A stretch of 64,000 nucleotides of DNA from assembly GCA_029532625.1 (NCBI GenBank), contig JARFXM010000010.1, positions 1,674,001-1,738,000 of the forward strand. Direction: 5' to 3'. Shown piece by piece: positions 9,666 to 22,051 of the stretch (position 1 is the first letter of the stretch; every line of letters starts with the position of its first letter). The DNA is from Lomentospora prolificans. Lineage: Eukaryota; Ascomycota; Sordariomycetes; Microascales; Microascaceae. Position numbers and translations under genes: made by a program. The notes beneath the pieces were generated by a model, which saw only the letters and a list, made by a program, of their open reading frames with translations, made no database searches and had not been told where the DNA came from.

Positions 9666-10727
9666 ATGGACCAACAGAAACGCCGCCGTCAGGAGCTTTC
9701 TCCAGATATCCGGAAAGCTATATGGGACTTATCCCAACGTGGATATACCCATCGGAAGATTGGATCTATCTTACGCGTCCCAAAATCGACCGTTTCATAT
9801 ACTATCAAGTTAGTTAAGGAGAACATCGCGAAGAAAGCTCCAAATCCCTTCAAAACGCTCCCAAGACCTGGTCGTCCTCTGCTAATTAGTCTAAGAGCAA
9901 AGAGGTCAGTTACTCGTGCAGCAATCCGGGAGAGAAAGTCATCACTTATTGAGCTTTCAACGCCTTCGAAATCTGGCCGCCATCTGACACGAAATCAAGT
10001 CCGCAACATCCTTAAAGAAAAGGGTATCCAACGTTTCAAGGCCCGATGTAAACCAGGCCTTACTTCTAAGCATAAACGGGATCGCCGCGCCTTTATTACT
10101 GCTAATCTCTTTACAAAATGGGAGCAAGTATGCTGGTCAGATGAGGTCCACTTCTATAGCCATGGGAAGTCTGGCAACGTTCATATTTCACGAAGGAAAG
10201 GCGAGGAATATCTTGAAGAGTGTACGCGCCCTACATATAAAGTCGCTGGCTTCACGATTTCAGTCTGGGGCTACTTTATGGGTAGGCATCGCGGGCCTCT
10301 TATCTTCCTTGATCGATCTACTACTATTAATGGTAGTAGATATGGGAACGAGATCTATATCCCACATTTTTTGCCTTTCTATCTTCAAATGAAGGAGAAA
10401 TACGGCCCCCAGGTATATCTACAGGAAGATAATGCCTCTTATCATAACTTTGCGGGCCGCCACTTATATGATACTCTTGGGGGGGTTAAGAGGATGAAGT
10501 GGCCCGCCCAGAGCCCTGATCTCAATCCTATCGAAAATATTTGGCGTGAGATTAAGGTGCGCATCGAAAAAAAGAGGCATCTGATCCAGAGCGAGCAGGA
10601 TTTCAAAGATATCGTACGTGGTATCTGGGATAGCTTTGAGGAGGATCTGTTCTTAAAGTACTGTAGGACTATGCCTGACCGGATGCGTGAACTAAAAAGA
10701 GCTTCTGGTGGATTAATTAGGTACTAA
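9666..10727 (+). CDS. Tc1-like transposase, DD34E
   Basis: 353 residues from the ATG at 9666 (MDQQKRRRQEL), which lies inside the element; the frame is open further upstream, but that part includes the terminal repeat and host DNA. Residues 13-48 form a helix-turn-helix (AIWDLSQRGYTHRKIGSILR), followed by a basic linker with PRPGRPLL and a second DNA-binding region. The RNase H-like catalytic core carries D159 (CWSDEVHF), D255 (LQEDNASYH) and E290 (SPDLNPIENIWREIK), with 34 residues between the last two, the DD34E spacing of Tc1-type enzymes. It excises and reinserts the element at TA. All three catalytic residues are present and there is no internal stop, so the enzyme appears functional. 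Confidence 0.95.
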   Translation: MDQQKRRRQELSPDIRKAIWDLSQRGYTHRKIGSILRVPKSTVSYTIKLVKENIAKKAPNPFKTLPRPGRPLLISLRAKRSVTRAAIRERKSSLIELSTPSKSGRHLTRNQVRNILKEKGIQRFKARCKPGLTSKHKRDRRAFITANLFTKWEQVCWSDEVHFYSHGKSGNVHISRRKGEEYLEECTRPTYKVAGFTISVWGYFMGRHRGPLIFLDRSTTINGSRYGNEIYIPHFLPFYLQMKEKYGPQVYLQEDNASYHNFAGRHLYDTLGGVKRMKWPAQSPDLNPIENIWREIKVRIEKKRHLIQSEQDFKDIVRGIWDSFEEDLFLKYCRTMPDRMRELKRASGGLIRY

Positions 10728-10815
10728 ATACCTTCAATCTCATATAAAAATATAGGGATAATAAGTAGTGGTGATGGAGATATTGTTGATTGAAATGTGT
10801 GTGTTTCCGTTATAT

Positions 10816-10838
10816 GTGGCCAATGACTTTTGGGACCC
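10816..10838 (-). repeat. right terminal inverted repeat of Tc1-like element
   Basis: 23 bp, exactly the reverse complement of 9541-9563, followed by TA at 10839-10840. Confidence 0.97.
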
Positions 10839-13800
10839 TACTGGCATGTCGTCGGTTTAGCTCGTTAGAGGAGGCTTGCCTGCCCCACTGGGTCCTGGTA
10901 CCTTGCAGGAAGCCCCTGACATGAATGCCCAACAGCACCAGAAGGGCTGCCCTGCGAGTGAGTGATTCCATTGACATTAAAGGGGCGAAAGACTAATACG
11001 TGGAGATACCTAGTAAGTCCTGTCTACGAATACGGTTCCGAACGGTTTATGGACGAGGCAGGTGGTGAAATAAACGGTTGTTTCGGGACGTTCCGTTCAT
11101 CTTTTATGCGTCGGCATGCCATCGCTTAGGGCGATAGTGGTGCGGAAAAAAAAAACCGCACGATACCAATTGCGATACAGGGCGGATGTAGGGAAGAATT
11201 TAAACAGGCCGCAGATGGGGCTCACATGGGGTTGCCCTGGGGTGAGGGATGGGTAGCCAAGAAGTATTCGTTTTGCTTCGTCCGGTTACCTCGTGCTCAT
11301 TGCAACGACTATTAATTGACATTGCGCCTGTGGCGGTTATTCGGCGTGCTAACTGGGCTGGAGTTTGCAGTGAGAACCGTGAGATCTGGCCAAGCAGGGC
11401 GATCTATTGACAATGATCGACAAGAGCTCTGGACGAAAAGAGAGCTGCTAAAGCACAGATGCTCGGGATTTCCCATGCTGGGTATGAGATCGGATCAGGG
11501 GTGCCAAGGGGTAACAACAAGAGAAAAAAAGAGTTTAGGGATAAAAAGGAATAATAAGAGATCCCTCTCAACCGCAAGAAGAAGAAGTACATCTGTGGAT
11601 CGATCGAGAGGCCCTCGTCTCCAAACGCGTGGCGTCTGGTCTAACCTTTGAGAAAGCCTCACAAGTAGGCTGCCTCCTCCTACTGATGTGTAATAAAAGG
11701 CCCGTTCAAGAACGAGCGCTCGTTTCGCTGATGGGGCCAGCAAGGGAGCAGAGTTTTAGTGCTGTCGGCACAACATTAGAACAGTGTCTAGAGCTGTTAG
11801 CGAGCGCCGGAGGATTCGCTGAAGGGGACTAGTGTTTGACCTGGTAAGAAACTGGGGCTCGATCCAGGAGCTTGGATCCCCCTTTCGGGGCATATTTTTG
11901 GTGGACGTGTGGCGTTTGGCGTTCTCGGGTACCTTGCTTGAACTGACTGACATCAAATGTGTTCGTTCTTTTATGGATTGGGGCATTTTGTACACCTTGG
12001 TGAATAAGAAACGAGCAGGAAGCAGGGCTAATGGACAATCGAACTCGGTACAACCCAGTCAACATTTGAGGCAAGTAAGGTAATGTTATTGTTTCTGGTA
12101 TCTCCGTTGTATTTTATTGATACATGCGGCCGAGGGATAAATGTACCTCGTAAAAACCAACAAATGCAAATGAAAAGAAAGGTAGGTTGAGACCTTGCGA
12201 GGATCATTGATGGGAATACGATGAACGGGAGTCGGCGCGATTCACTTTTGACCTGCTTGGAATTGACCCCGAGACTAATTTTCCCCAATGCATGAAAGAC
12301 GAATCCTGTGCCGTAGATTTGTTGGATTCAATACGCGTCCTGGTGGCGGCAGAAAACAAAAAGTTCGTATTTGGAACCCCATAATACTTCGTACATTCTT
12401 TCTCGGAACGCCATGGCACTGGACCGGATCAGGAGGCACCAGGTTAGATCAGGCCCACCTTTCCTTTCGCCCCCTACCAGCACAGTAAACTCTTTTCGTC
12501 TGTCGTCGCCGCTGGCCCGCTGTTTTCCTCCCAGGGCTAACCAGTGGCACTAGGCTTGCTAGTGGTGCTACCCCTTGAAGGACTACTACTTGCGACTGCC
12601 GGCGTGCGCCGTTGTTCCCGATACGGGGTTCCACGCTGGAGCGGCACGCGTAATACCAGCCAGCCAGCGGTACAAGTTACCTACCCATACATTGGAACTC
12701 TTCAATGAAGCTGGCTGGCGAAGACGGAAAAGTGAGAAGGTACCCAGCTCTGTGAGTCCTAAAATAGCACAGCCCCCTGTCGGATTAGTTAATTGATCTC
12801 GGAGCCCGAAGTTAGAATGTGAAGGGGAACGGCGATTGTGGGTTTATGCTCTAAGGCACCCGTGGAGCAGCATTCGTGCGCTTTGTCCCTTGACCCGTTA
12901 AGTCGGTTGGTTTGATTTTAGCATATGCTGTCCTTCCAAGTTCTTTCCCTGGTCCTCGTGAGATGGGAGGACTCCCGCACCTGAACAGGTGTAACCTGTG
13001 AAGAAATCTGATCCGGGGAAGTCTAGGTTCCGTGCCTGCCAAGATTTCGGGGCGGGTTGGAATCATCGACCGACGAGGATTTTTTTTTTGGCGAGACATT
13101 TCTTTGCAATAGTCCGTGGCAGGACGTGGTAGGGCACGAGGAACGGATGTTCACGGTCCTGCACATGGTAGCCATGTAGTGAGCGAATCAGGACCTCGTT
13201 TGTGTCGCATGTCGACGTGCTTCTTTGCACAACACACGCAGCACCCCGGTTCTGCCGTCCTCTTCGGACGGACCGAAAGCGTGAGAAAGGGTTTGGGGTG
13301 GAGGGTAATCTATCCTGCTGGTCTGTTGTATATTGCTCTCTGGATGCGAGAATGGAAAGAGGCCTGTAGGGTCCAGGACCCTGAGACCGTCAGGATACTG
13401 AAAGGTTCCTCGTCCATGTCCCTTGACAGGATTCAGTCCGGTGATCGTTGGTGGTCACCTCACCAATTACGGCCTGGGCGTCCACCTTGACTCCTTATCA
13501 CCGTTTTGGCGGCTCAGCTTCTCACCTCATTGTCCAGATAGCCGGGACAGGTCCCTCGTGTCGACCATCGGCGCTGATCTCTGTTCTTTGTGTAGATTGT
13601 CTCTACGTCTTGTCTAGACCATGTCATCATCCCCCCTCCTTTTCGTGCATTCCATTGGGAGACTGGCGACGAATAGTGGCTTGTGGTGTCTAATGCAACA
13701 TGTACCTTTCCTCTTGTACTGAAGGGTGACGTTTCCTTGAATGGACTCACCTGTCTCCACAAAGATTGCCTGTCCCACCACCTTTTCTGGTAGTCTTACC

Positions 13801-14467
13801 GCTACCGTTATCGTCCTAAAATACTTGGTTCTCCAGGTCCACCCTGTTCTCCGAGCAAGGGTCGACGTGGTATATTACACAGACTGTTCCCATTGATCTC
13901 CCCCTGGCAAGCCTCCCTGCACAGCCTTATACTTCTAGTGCATTGCTGGCTATTAAGAATTTTTGTTCGCATTGATTCAATTTGGGAAAGAGACCCGATA
14001 ACGAACATTCCTTTTCCATTCCCCTTGTCCAGTGTGTTCCTTGGAGATTTCTTCGTTTCGTCATTCTTTTGCGCTCTCCTCCCAAGAGGGACATTTGTTA
14101 TAACGTTCCTTCGACACTCACAAGAAGGAACTCCCGAGTTCCCTAACTTAGTGTCGTTCGTTGGACTTGGTTCATCCTTCCCAAGTGTCTCGATTTTGGC
14201 CACCCTCGTGACTCGACGCGACGACTGACGAATCTAACCTCGTATTTCACAAAAGCCCCTGAACAAAAGCCTCCAGCGACTCAACGGCTATGCTATAGCG
14301 CGAGTATCGGTCGATTAGATTTGATTTTTGGTTGGATACCTGTGCGACTGCCATCTCCCATCACGGTCGGCGAGATCACGTCGCCTAGCGTTCCTGCCGA
14401 ACTATCAGGGCTCCGAGTACAAGCATCACTTGCTTTCCCCTTCGGGGAAGCGCCATAGACCGACAAG
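10839..14467. other. 3.6 kb without a supportable gene; leader/promoter of CSC1-like gene
   Basis: Many frames of 60-130 codons occur on both strands but none has a family signal, and the longest (13893-14228) has no ATG start. The last 900 bases are pyrimidine-rich and probably hold the promoter and 5' leader of the channel gene at 14468. No RNA gene or second transposon end was recognised. Confidence 0.5.
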
Positions 14468-17400
14468 ATGGAAGAGGTTATCAATATCTTGCTCAAGAGG
14501 GACGAGGATGCAGGCCAAGAGCTCTTGAAGTTGCTTCAAGACCCCTTTGCGGGACAGGTAAGAACATTTCTCATAGGCTCGGCCCTGACATGGTGGAACC
14601 TCAATTGATCTAACATGTCACTGTGCCTTGCAGCTCCAAACAACTTCTCTTTGGGTTGCGCTTGGCACCTCGCTCGGATTCACCGCCGGCATCGCTGTTC
14701 TTTTCTCTCTGCTGCGGCCTTATAACCAGACAGTCTATGCCCCACGTTTAAAGCATGCGGACGAGAAGCATGCGCCCCCGCCGATCGGCAAGAAGGTCTG
14801 GGCATGGGTACGCCCGCTTTGGAGCACCAACGAGGCCGACATGGTGGGATATGTCGGCATGGACGCAGTCATTTTCTTACGCTTCACCAGGATGTGCAGG
14901 AATATTTTCTTAGTCCTCACTGTCCTCGGCTGTGCTATTATCATCCCCATCAACATCAAGTACGTTGACCAAGCTACCAAACCCGACTCTTGGTTGGCTG
15001 TCATTACTCCCTCCAACGTTTGGGGAAGCCCCCAGTGGGCCCAGGTTGTCTTTGCTTATCTTGTCAACATCGTTGTTTGCGGTTTCCTTTGGTGGAACTA
15101 CAGGAAGATCCTCTTCCTTAGGCGCAAGTATTTTGAAAGCGAGGAGTACCAGAACAGTCTCCACGCTCGAACGCTGATGGTTAGTTGACCGTCCCAAGGA
15201 ATCGCATTTTCCCCTCTAGCATAGAAGCATCGTATGCTAAAATTATTTGTGTTACAGCTCACCGATGTGCCGAAAGAGCGCTGCTCGGACGAAGGTATCG
15301 CCCGCATCATCGACGAGGTGGTCCCTAACTCCTCATTTGCCCGGACGGCGGTCTCTCGCAACGTTAAAGATCTCCCCGATTTGATTAACGAACACGACCA
15401 AACTGTCCGCAAGTTGGAAAAAGTGTTGGCCAAATACATGAAAAACCCTCAACAGCTCCCTTCGAGCCGCCCTCTTTGCTATCCTTCGAAGAAGGATCCC
15501 TCGTACAGCACTTACCCTAAGGGCCAAAAAGTTGACTCTATCGAGTATTTGACCCAGAGAATCAAGGATCTTGAGGTTCACATTCGTGAAGTTAGGGCTA
15601 GCGTGGACAAGCGTAGCACGATGTCCTTTGGCTTTGCCAGTTATTCAGATATTGCCGAGGCTCACAACATCGCGTACGCCTTTCGCAAGAAGAAGCCCCA
15701 TGGAACTACCGTTCGCTTGGCTCCCCGGCCTAACGATATTATCTGGGACAACATGTCGCTTACCCCTCAGGCCCGAAGCTGGAAGCGCACGATGAACAAC
15801 CTCTGGGTTTCGTTGCTGACATTCCTCTGGATTGCACCCAACGCCATGATTGCCATTTTCCTGGTTAATCTGAGTAACTTGGGCCGCGTCTGGCCTGCCT
15901 TCCGTGAGAACCTCATTCGAAATGCTACGGTCTGGGGTATTGTCCAGGGTATCGGCCCTCCGGCTCTCATGTCCCTGTTCTACCTGGTTCTCCCTATTAT
16001 TTTCCGTCGCCTAGCCATGGCTAGTGGTGACCAGACTAAGACAGGTCGCGAACGCCATGTGCTTGCGAAGCTCTATTTCTTCTTCGTCTTCAACAACTTG
16101 ATTGTCTTCTCGCTCTTCAGCACCGTTTGGTCTACTGTAGCTGGTGTCATCGAACAGACTGAGCACGGAGTTGATGCCTGGCAAGCCATCATCAAGTCCC
16201 AGCCGGAAGTCGCTCTTTTCCTTGCTCTTTGCGGTGTTAGCCCTTATTGGATCACTTGGTTGCTTCAGCGCCATCTCGGTGTGGCTATCGATCTCTCCCA
16301 GCTGTGGCCCCTAGTCTACGGCTTCTTCATGCGGCACCTATCAAGCCCGACTCCCCGTGAATTGATCGAGCTTACTGCGCCCCCGGCTTTTGACTACGCT
16401 AGCTACTACAATTATTTCCTTTTCTACGCTACTGTCGCCCTTTGTTTCGCTGGTATCCAGCCCTTGGTCTTGCCTGCGGCTGCGCTCTACTTCACGATTG
16501 ATACTGTGCTGAGGAAGTATCTGCTACTCTACGTCTTCATCACAAAGACCGAGTCGGGTGGTCAGTTTTGGAGGGTCTTATTCAACCGCTTCATCTTCAG
16601 TACCGTGCTCGCCGACCTCATCTTCTTCCTTACCACTTGGGTGCGCGGTGAAGGGACTCATATCCAGGCTTTCGCCGTGGTTCCCCTCCCCTTCCTCGCT
16701 ATCGCTTTCAAATTTTACTGCTCCTCGGTGTTCGATAGGAAGCTGCACTACTACTCGACCCGCAACGTCTTGAAGCACCCCGAGGCTGGTGGCAAGGAGT
16801 CCCGCCTCAGGAGCGAGAGGCTAGCTTCCAAGTTCGGTCACCCCGCGCTCTATAAACCCCTCATCACTCCCATGGTCCACCAGAAGGCACAGAACATGTT
16901 GCACGTTGTCTATAAAGGTCGCCTGACGGACGGAAGAGAGGCTGGATCTGGTGACATTATGAGCGTCTCCGGCTACTCCGACACTTATGCGCTCGATCCC
17001 ATGCATCCTGGCAAGCTTGGAAAGACGAGTACCATCTCCGGGTTCGAATTCGTCTCCGAGTCCCACCTCGACTTCGAATACTACAAGAATCGTCCCGAAT
17101 TCGCCAATGAGCATGGCGCCGGCGAGATCTTTGGCGCGCCCTCAGATATCATGCGCCCTGGGACTCCAAGTTCTATGTGGGGAGGCAGTGATGGATCCCG
17201 CCCTGGTACCCCCGGCGCGGCTCCTGTCGGTGGTATGGGAGCTGCTGACCGTGTTCAGAATGGCGGGTTCCGCGCGTACACTCCTCCCGGTATGCCTTCA
17301 CCTTACACCTCGAGTCCCCAGGCCGCGTTCCTCCAGCAACCTCTCTCAGCCGCCGATGGCCCCTCGCGGTCGAGAAGTCCTTTGTACTCGCAGACCAATG

Positions 17401-17681
17401 ACAGCTCTACGGGTCTGGTGAGATCGGCGGCAGGTGTACCGATCTCGCGGCCCGATTCCCCTGCCTCGATGCGGCACGATAGCATGGACACCTCACGCGT
17501 TGTCTCGCCTTACACTCCCGGTGCACCCGGTCCTACAGTTGGCGCCTTAGGTGGTGGCCCCAGAGGATACACTGGGCTTGCGCAAAACGAGGAGCCCTCT
17601 AGCTCGTCTTCTCCTGATCCTACTCAGTATGATTACTTTAGGGGAGGTCGGTCCAGGAAGCAGCCCGGTGCTGGTTGGTAA
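14468..17681 (+). CDS. CSC1/OSCA-like (DUF221, RSN1/Phm7 family) membrane channel
   Basis: Three exons: 14468-14557, 14634-15179 and 15258-17681, all in phase 0, giving 1019 residues. Donors are GTAAGA and GTTAGT. The first exon encodes MEEVINILLKRDEDAGQELL. Domains in order: an N-terminal RSN1-type membrane region (about 30-200; SLWVALGTSLGFTAGIAVLF, then FLVLTVLGCAIIIPINI and a third segment), a cytosolic RRM-like Phm7 domain starting LTDVPKERCSDEGIARIIDE (213 to about 385), a multi-span channel core (about 390-700; WVSLLTFLWIAPNAMIAIF onward) and a long Pro/Ser/Gly-rich cytosolic tail. Homologues are osmosensitive, calcium-permeable cation channels (CSC1/OSCA) or plasma-membrane/ER proteins such as yeast Rsn1 and Phm7. 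Which of the several fungal paralogues this is cannot be settled by eye. Confidence 0.92.
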
Positions 17682-17705
17682 AATCCTGTCGCAGATTCTC
17701 TTCTC

Positions 17706-17721
17706 TTTTTTTTTTTTTTTT
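17706..17721 (+). repeat. poly-T run, 16 nt
   Basis: T homopolymer 25 bases after the stop codon of the CSC1-like gene, in its 3'UTR. Confidence 0.9.
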
Positions 17722-18555
17722 GAAAAAACTCCTCTTCCGCCTGTCACGCACATTGATAGAGATGCATTGTATATACGGCGTTGATCCTGTTTCCGAACAT
17801 TTCCTTTGTTCATGGCCCTCGAGCCTCTTTTTTCATCACGAGATATTATGATAGGATGGGACTATGGACGGATTTTGTCTATTTTATCATTTTTACAACT
17901 TATGGGTTTAGAATAATAGCTACAAATTGTATATTCTGCTTCTCTACCAATTTGCCCCGCCATTCTATGCCTTGCATGTCAAACGGCTCTAGTGCCGGGG
18001 ATTGAGCCTGCCGTGACTCCGGACCTGATTAGACTCGATTCAACCGTCAGCATTCGTTGCTGCGTTTCTTTACCTAGGCTTGGCGTTGTGAATTCGAGGA
18101 GTAGTTTATATGCTCGGGTGGCTCCAAGTGACGTCTTGCCAGCGGCTCTACAACCGGAGGGTCTCTAACCTCATAAATGAGAGCTCCTGTATCCCCCTCT
18201 TTAATACCGAGGTACTGCCACAACCAACCTACACGGCCGTTCAAGGAATTATTTTACGAATACCCTAGAAATGAGGCCCTGCACTATGGATAATCGTCTA
18301 AACGGTCGTCGTTCAAAAGGCACCCGAGTAAACGGTTAGCGGTCGCCTATCACAATTCGCAGATCCCCCACCTTCGCTCACATCCTCCCGCGTGGGACCC
18401 CTGGCGGCGGAGGATTTGACACCATGGCTGGCCAGCCCTACAAAAAAAAAGTGCGGGATGCTCTGCGGGCCGCTGCCGGAGGAACATGTGTGCTGGCGTG
18501 CAGATTGGTCCCTTGGCTCCAGTGGGCCGGCGCGCATGCAACACTACCAGTAGGA

Positions 18556-18558
<3 letters not shown>

Positions 18559-18591
<33 letters not shown>
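18559..18591 (+). repeat. poly-T run, 33 nt
   Basis: Longest uninterrupted homopolymer of the window; lies in intergenic DNA. Confidence 0.95.
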
Positions 18592-19792
18592 CAGCCCGTT
18601 GGGGTCCGTTTCTGGCATTAGCATTTTGGATGGATAATGTAGAACGAATTCGAACGACATCAGTTAGAATTGGGTTATCTAAATGTTGAGGCTTCGGGTG
18701 ACTCTGTAGGTCGCATGGCTGAGTACGTAGGATTGGACTTTGCCAGCAGCGAGGTCTTGGCTAGGCGCTGTGGTTGTTTCTCCCACAGTTGACCGATGCT
18801 CCATTCCCCACCACCGGTTCCCCACCGCCAGCAACTTCCCTTATATCGCGAGCCGAGCACGAGGCTTCCAGGGAAGGAACAATCACGACGGCTTCTAGAT
18901 CGTAAAACCTCACGACCTTGCCCCAGATTAAATCACAAATCGAATGGACCACTCCAGGTCATGTCTTTGTATTTTACATAGTCGGGATACTGCCGGATTT
19001 GACTGATCGCGGCCACACTCTCACCGCCCTTGGAAGATCTATTTAAACCTACCCACCCTCTGCGGCCGACTTCAACCTTTCAATCCCCTCTCACCAGACC
19101 ACACAAGCCACACACCGACGGACAGTTGAATTTGGCCGGCGATCTACTTTACGATTGCTTTCCAAATATTTCCATCATTACAAGCTTCGATATTTATTCA
19201 TCTACTTTGATCTTTCGCCTTAATCTTCCCAACTTATATCGACCTGAGAATCTAGTGCCGATGGCCCCTTCCACCCTGCTTGATCCGATGCCAACACTCC
19301 GATTTCACGCCACATGTTGTGTTAGCCTCGTCGGAGGTATCGACAATCACAACCGACCGGGCCCATCTACGAGACTGGCCTTCACGTGGCGATGGGTGTG
19401 AGTACCCTAGCGCAGAAATGTTCGGGGGAAACTGACAAGTCTCAATCGGCGACTGGTGAGGATAGCTGAGCAATGGAGGGCGGGGTAGGTAGCGGGTTGC
19501 AACTTTGTCGATTCGATGGCTTCTTGACCTAGGGTCCAGCTAGCTTAGAGTGGTGATAAATCAGAGATCAATCTTTTGCTTCCCTCTCGACTTGTTTACA
19601 AGTTCTTCTATACTATGGATGGTGTGGATATACAACATGGGCTGTATTGTGGTACGTCTGAATCTATTCGCCATCAACTGAATTGATCAGTAAGGCGTCC
19701 CTTTCCTGGCAATGCCCAGAACTACACACCCGTGTAGGACTGTACTATGCCAACTGATACTATATTGGTCCCAGAAGCCTGCGTATTACGCA

Positions 19793-21324
19793 TCATCGCA
19801 GTTTTCCCGAAGCTCCCAAATTCTCGAACCACTTTTCTAAGTCTGCCTTGATTCCTTCTACCATCTTAGCATCGATAACGCCCTCCTGCCAGGTCAAGCC
19901 AATCGTCACAGTGCCAGAACTCTTGCTTCCGGCAACACTCGCGCACATCGCGGCTCCAGTAAGAATAGCAGATTGGGTAAACACCTGTCGCGAAATCTTC
20001 ACGTTGCCCTCTGCGCTGTCATCTTTGTCTCCAATGACCCCGACATTGCTGACTTCCCACGTCGTTTCTCGAGGTTTACCGTCCATCTTTCTCATCCTCT
20101 CGTGCCAGTCCGGTACCCATTTTAGCAGACCCATGATATCGTTGGCAGGAAGGCTCTGCGTCTTGTCCTTAAGCTCTTTCTTGACGTGGGCCGCGAGCTC
20201 CCAGATCATATCCTCGAGAGAAGTACCCGCCTCTTCTGGGGATTTGGCAAGGAGGGTCTGAAGCTCGCTGACGTGTTCGGGTGTGAAGCGGTGGTGTAGA
20301 GTAGTAACTAGGACGAGCATTGACTTGTTGAAGTCCCATCCTTCAGCCGAGGCATAAGGGCGAAGGGAGATGGGAGTCTGGGACACAAACACCGTCTCAT
20401 CAGGAAGTTGACGCGCAAAGGACGTTAGAATCAGGGTTTGAATGAGGCCGGTGAGGGTCGTGTTATGCATACGACACAGTGTGAGAATGCTGGAGACGGT
20501 CTTGCCATCGACGGTCACGATCCGCACATTAGTTTTATAGGTGCTCTCTAGATGAACGGGCGCTCCAGTCCAAGGTTTTAGGGCCGGCGGTGCGAGAAAA
20601 GCTGGGCGTAACTCGGCCCACAATGTCTTGAGCATATACCACCAACCTATGGAGAGGTTGACGGCGTCCTCTTGGGGTGGAGGAAGCACGGGGGGTTCAG
20701 GATAGCTTAGAATTGATGATTCGGCTGCCTTCTCGTCCATGGAACCTTCAGTTTCCCGTAGAGCCTGAAGAAGGTTCTTGTGGAAGATTTGGCCGCTTAG
20801 ACCATCGCCGATCGCATGGTGCCAGGCGAATACGATGTCCACATACCGGCTTCGACCAGGCGTTCCCACGATGGTAACAGCCCACGGAGGCCGGTTCGCA
20901 ATGTCAGGCCACAAGGCTTCATGCCTTTCCACAACTGCCCTGATAAGCTCGTTTTCTTCATCTGACTCGGATGCAACGGAGTGCCACCTCACATGGTTGT
21001 CGAGGTCGATGGATACGGCGTGGGTAAAACTCGGAGCGTTTGTGTCCTCGCCCGCTATTCCAACACGAAGCAATGGCTGATTGCTGACGACAGAAGCGAG
21101 AGCTTTGGAGATGCACGCCCTCCAGGTCTGTTGAGTGAGAGATTCGGCGACTTCGTACCGACATGTGATGCACACGCAGCGGTAGATACCCATTGAATGG
21201 CGGGCTGTCGAATATTGCTCGCTGTATGCGCCATTAGAGACAGACGCATCCAATCAGCACATTAGTATTTGGTACGACCTTACATCTTGCCACATGGGCG
21301 TATAGCCCGAGTTTCCACAGCCAT
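19793..21324 (-). CDS. AATase-type O-acyltransferase (alcohol acetyltransferase-like)
   Basis: Member of the HxxxD acyltransferase group related to fungal alcohol O-acetyltransferases, which transfer acetyl or acyl groups from CoA to alcohols. I place a first exon at 21324-21284 (41 nt, starting MAVETRAIRP). A 62-nt intron (21222-21283; GTAAGG donor, TACTAAT branch, ACAG acceptor) joins it to 21221-19793. The junction then reads RPCGKIEQYSTARHSMGIY, the conserved family start, and yields 489 residues. Without this exon an ATG at 21253 gives 486 residues but replaces the conserved motif with unrelated sequence. The catalytic motif is HHAIGDG (near residues 149-155). A second block, SLRPYAS, and a late DIMGLLKWVPDW also fit the family. 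The substrate is unknown. Confidence 0.85.
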
Positions 21325-22051
21325 GGGTAGTCTTGCTGGAGACACTCTGGAAATATGCCGCTATTGGAAGCTGCAGGTTCACGAATGTTCACGAATGGCT
21401 TCCTCTGAGGCATGCACGTCTGCATACGGTGACGTGGTGATAGAACAAGAAATGGAGAAATAAGCCTTGTATTACGTCAAATCACTTTCTGAACAAGAGA
21501 CGAATAAGGCCTTAAGACATGTCCATGTCTTAACAACTCAGAGGCTGATGGCCCAATTGTTATACTAAACTGGTGCCTGGATTACCCGGAAGTCAAACTG
21601 GCAGGGATGTTTGACTGTTTTGGGCAGTGTGTCTCCACTGTAATACAGGCCGAGTACAAATCCGGGGTGTGGCATTAGTAGCCGAGGTTCTACCGCGGGA
21701 TGTGTAAGGATCCACAGTTGGCTTTTCGGCGGTTAGTGGGACTGGCCGGCGGCTGTCAAGCAAGTTGACGCGACACACCGTCAATGTCCCAAACAATTCC
21801 TCCCGGCCCAGCCTCCGTGTTGACCTTGCCCAATTTTCTAATTCTCCCCCTGTCCCTTTTCTTCTTTCCTCAATTCCTAACTAGACAACTGTCCATACGT
21901 TAGGCGCGTTTGGGTAGCAAGTTCGAAAACCATTACGCCTCGAGGGTGCTCGCCTCGCCGCCATGTCATGACGCGAAGCCTAGTACCCGACTCGAGCCAT
22001 GCAACTACCCGACTCGTAATACACCTTGGTTAAGCTGTGCGTGTCGTCAAC
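21325..22051. other. divergent promoter region
   Basis: Lies between the start of the acyltransferase (minus) and the start of the LDEI-repeat protein (plus). The right part (21810-21890) is C/T-rich, typical of a fungal 5' leader. No gene seen. Confidence 0.5.

Larger units (their letters stand above)
9541..10838 (+). mobile_element. intact Tc1-like (Tc1/mariner) DNA transposon, 1298 bp
   Basis: The ends are perfect inverted repeats of 23 bp (9541-9563 and 10816-10838) beginning GGGTCCCAAAAGTC. They are flanked by the TA dinucleotide at 9539-9540 and 10839-10840, the target duplication expected for Tc1/mariner insertion. The interior is one uninterrupted transposase gene. Identical ends, an intact reading frame and no sign of repeat-induced point mutation suggest a recent insertion that may still be mobile. 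The empty site would read ...GAGCCAG-TA-CTGGCATG..., in intergenic DNA between two genes. Confidence 0.95.
17682..19792. other. intergenic between convergent genes, with one possible small transcript
   Basis: 3' flanks of the CSC1-like gene and the acyltransferase gene. It contains T runs at 17706-17721 and 18559-18591. Around 19040-19047 a TATTTAAA box is followed by a CT-rich leader and an ATG at 19261 opening 46 codons, a possible small gene or non-coding transcript. Nothing else supportable. Confidence 0.45.

Noticed and set aside
13893..14228. 111-codon plus-strand hydrophobic frame before the CSC1-like gene
   Set aside because: Starts without ATG in a pyrimidine-rich leader, which produces Phe/Leu/Ser-rich frames by composition.
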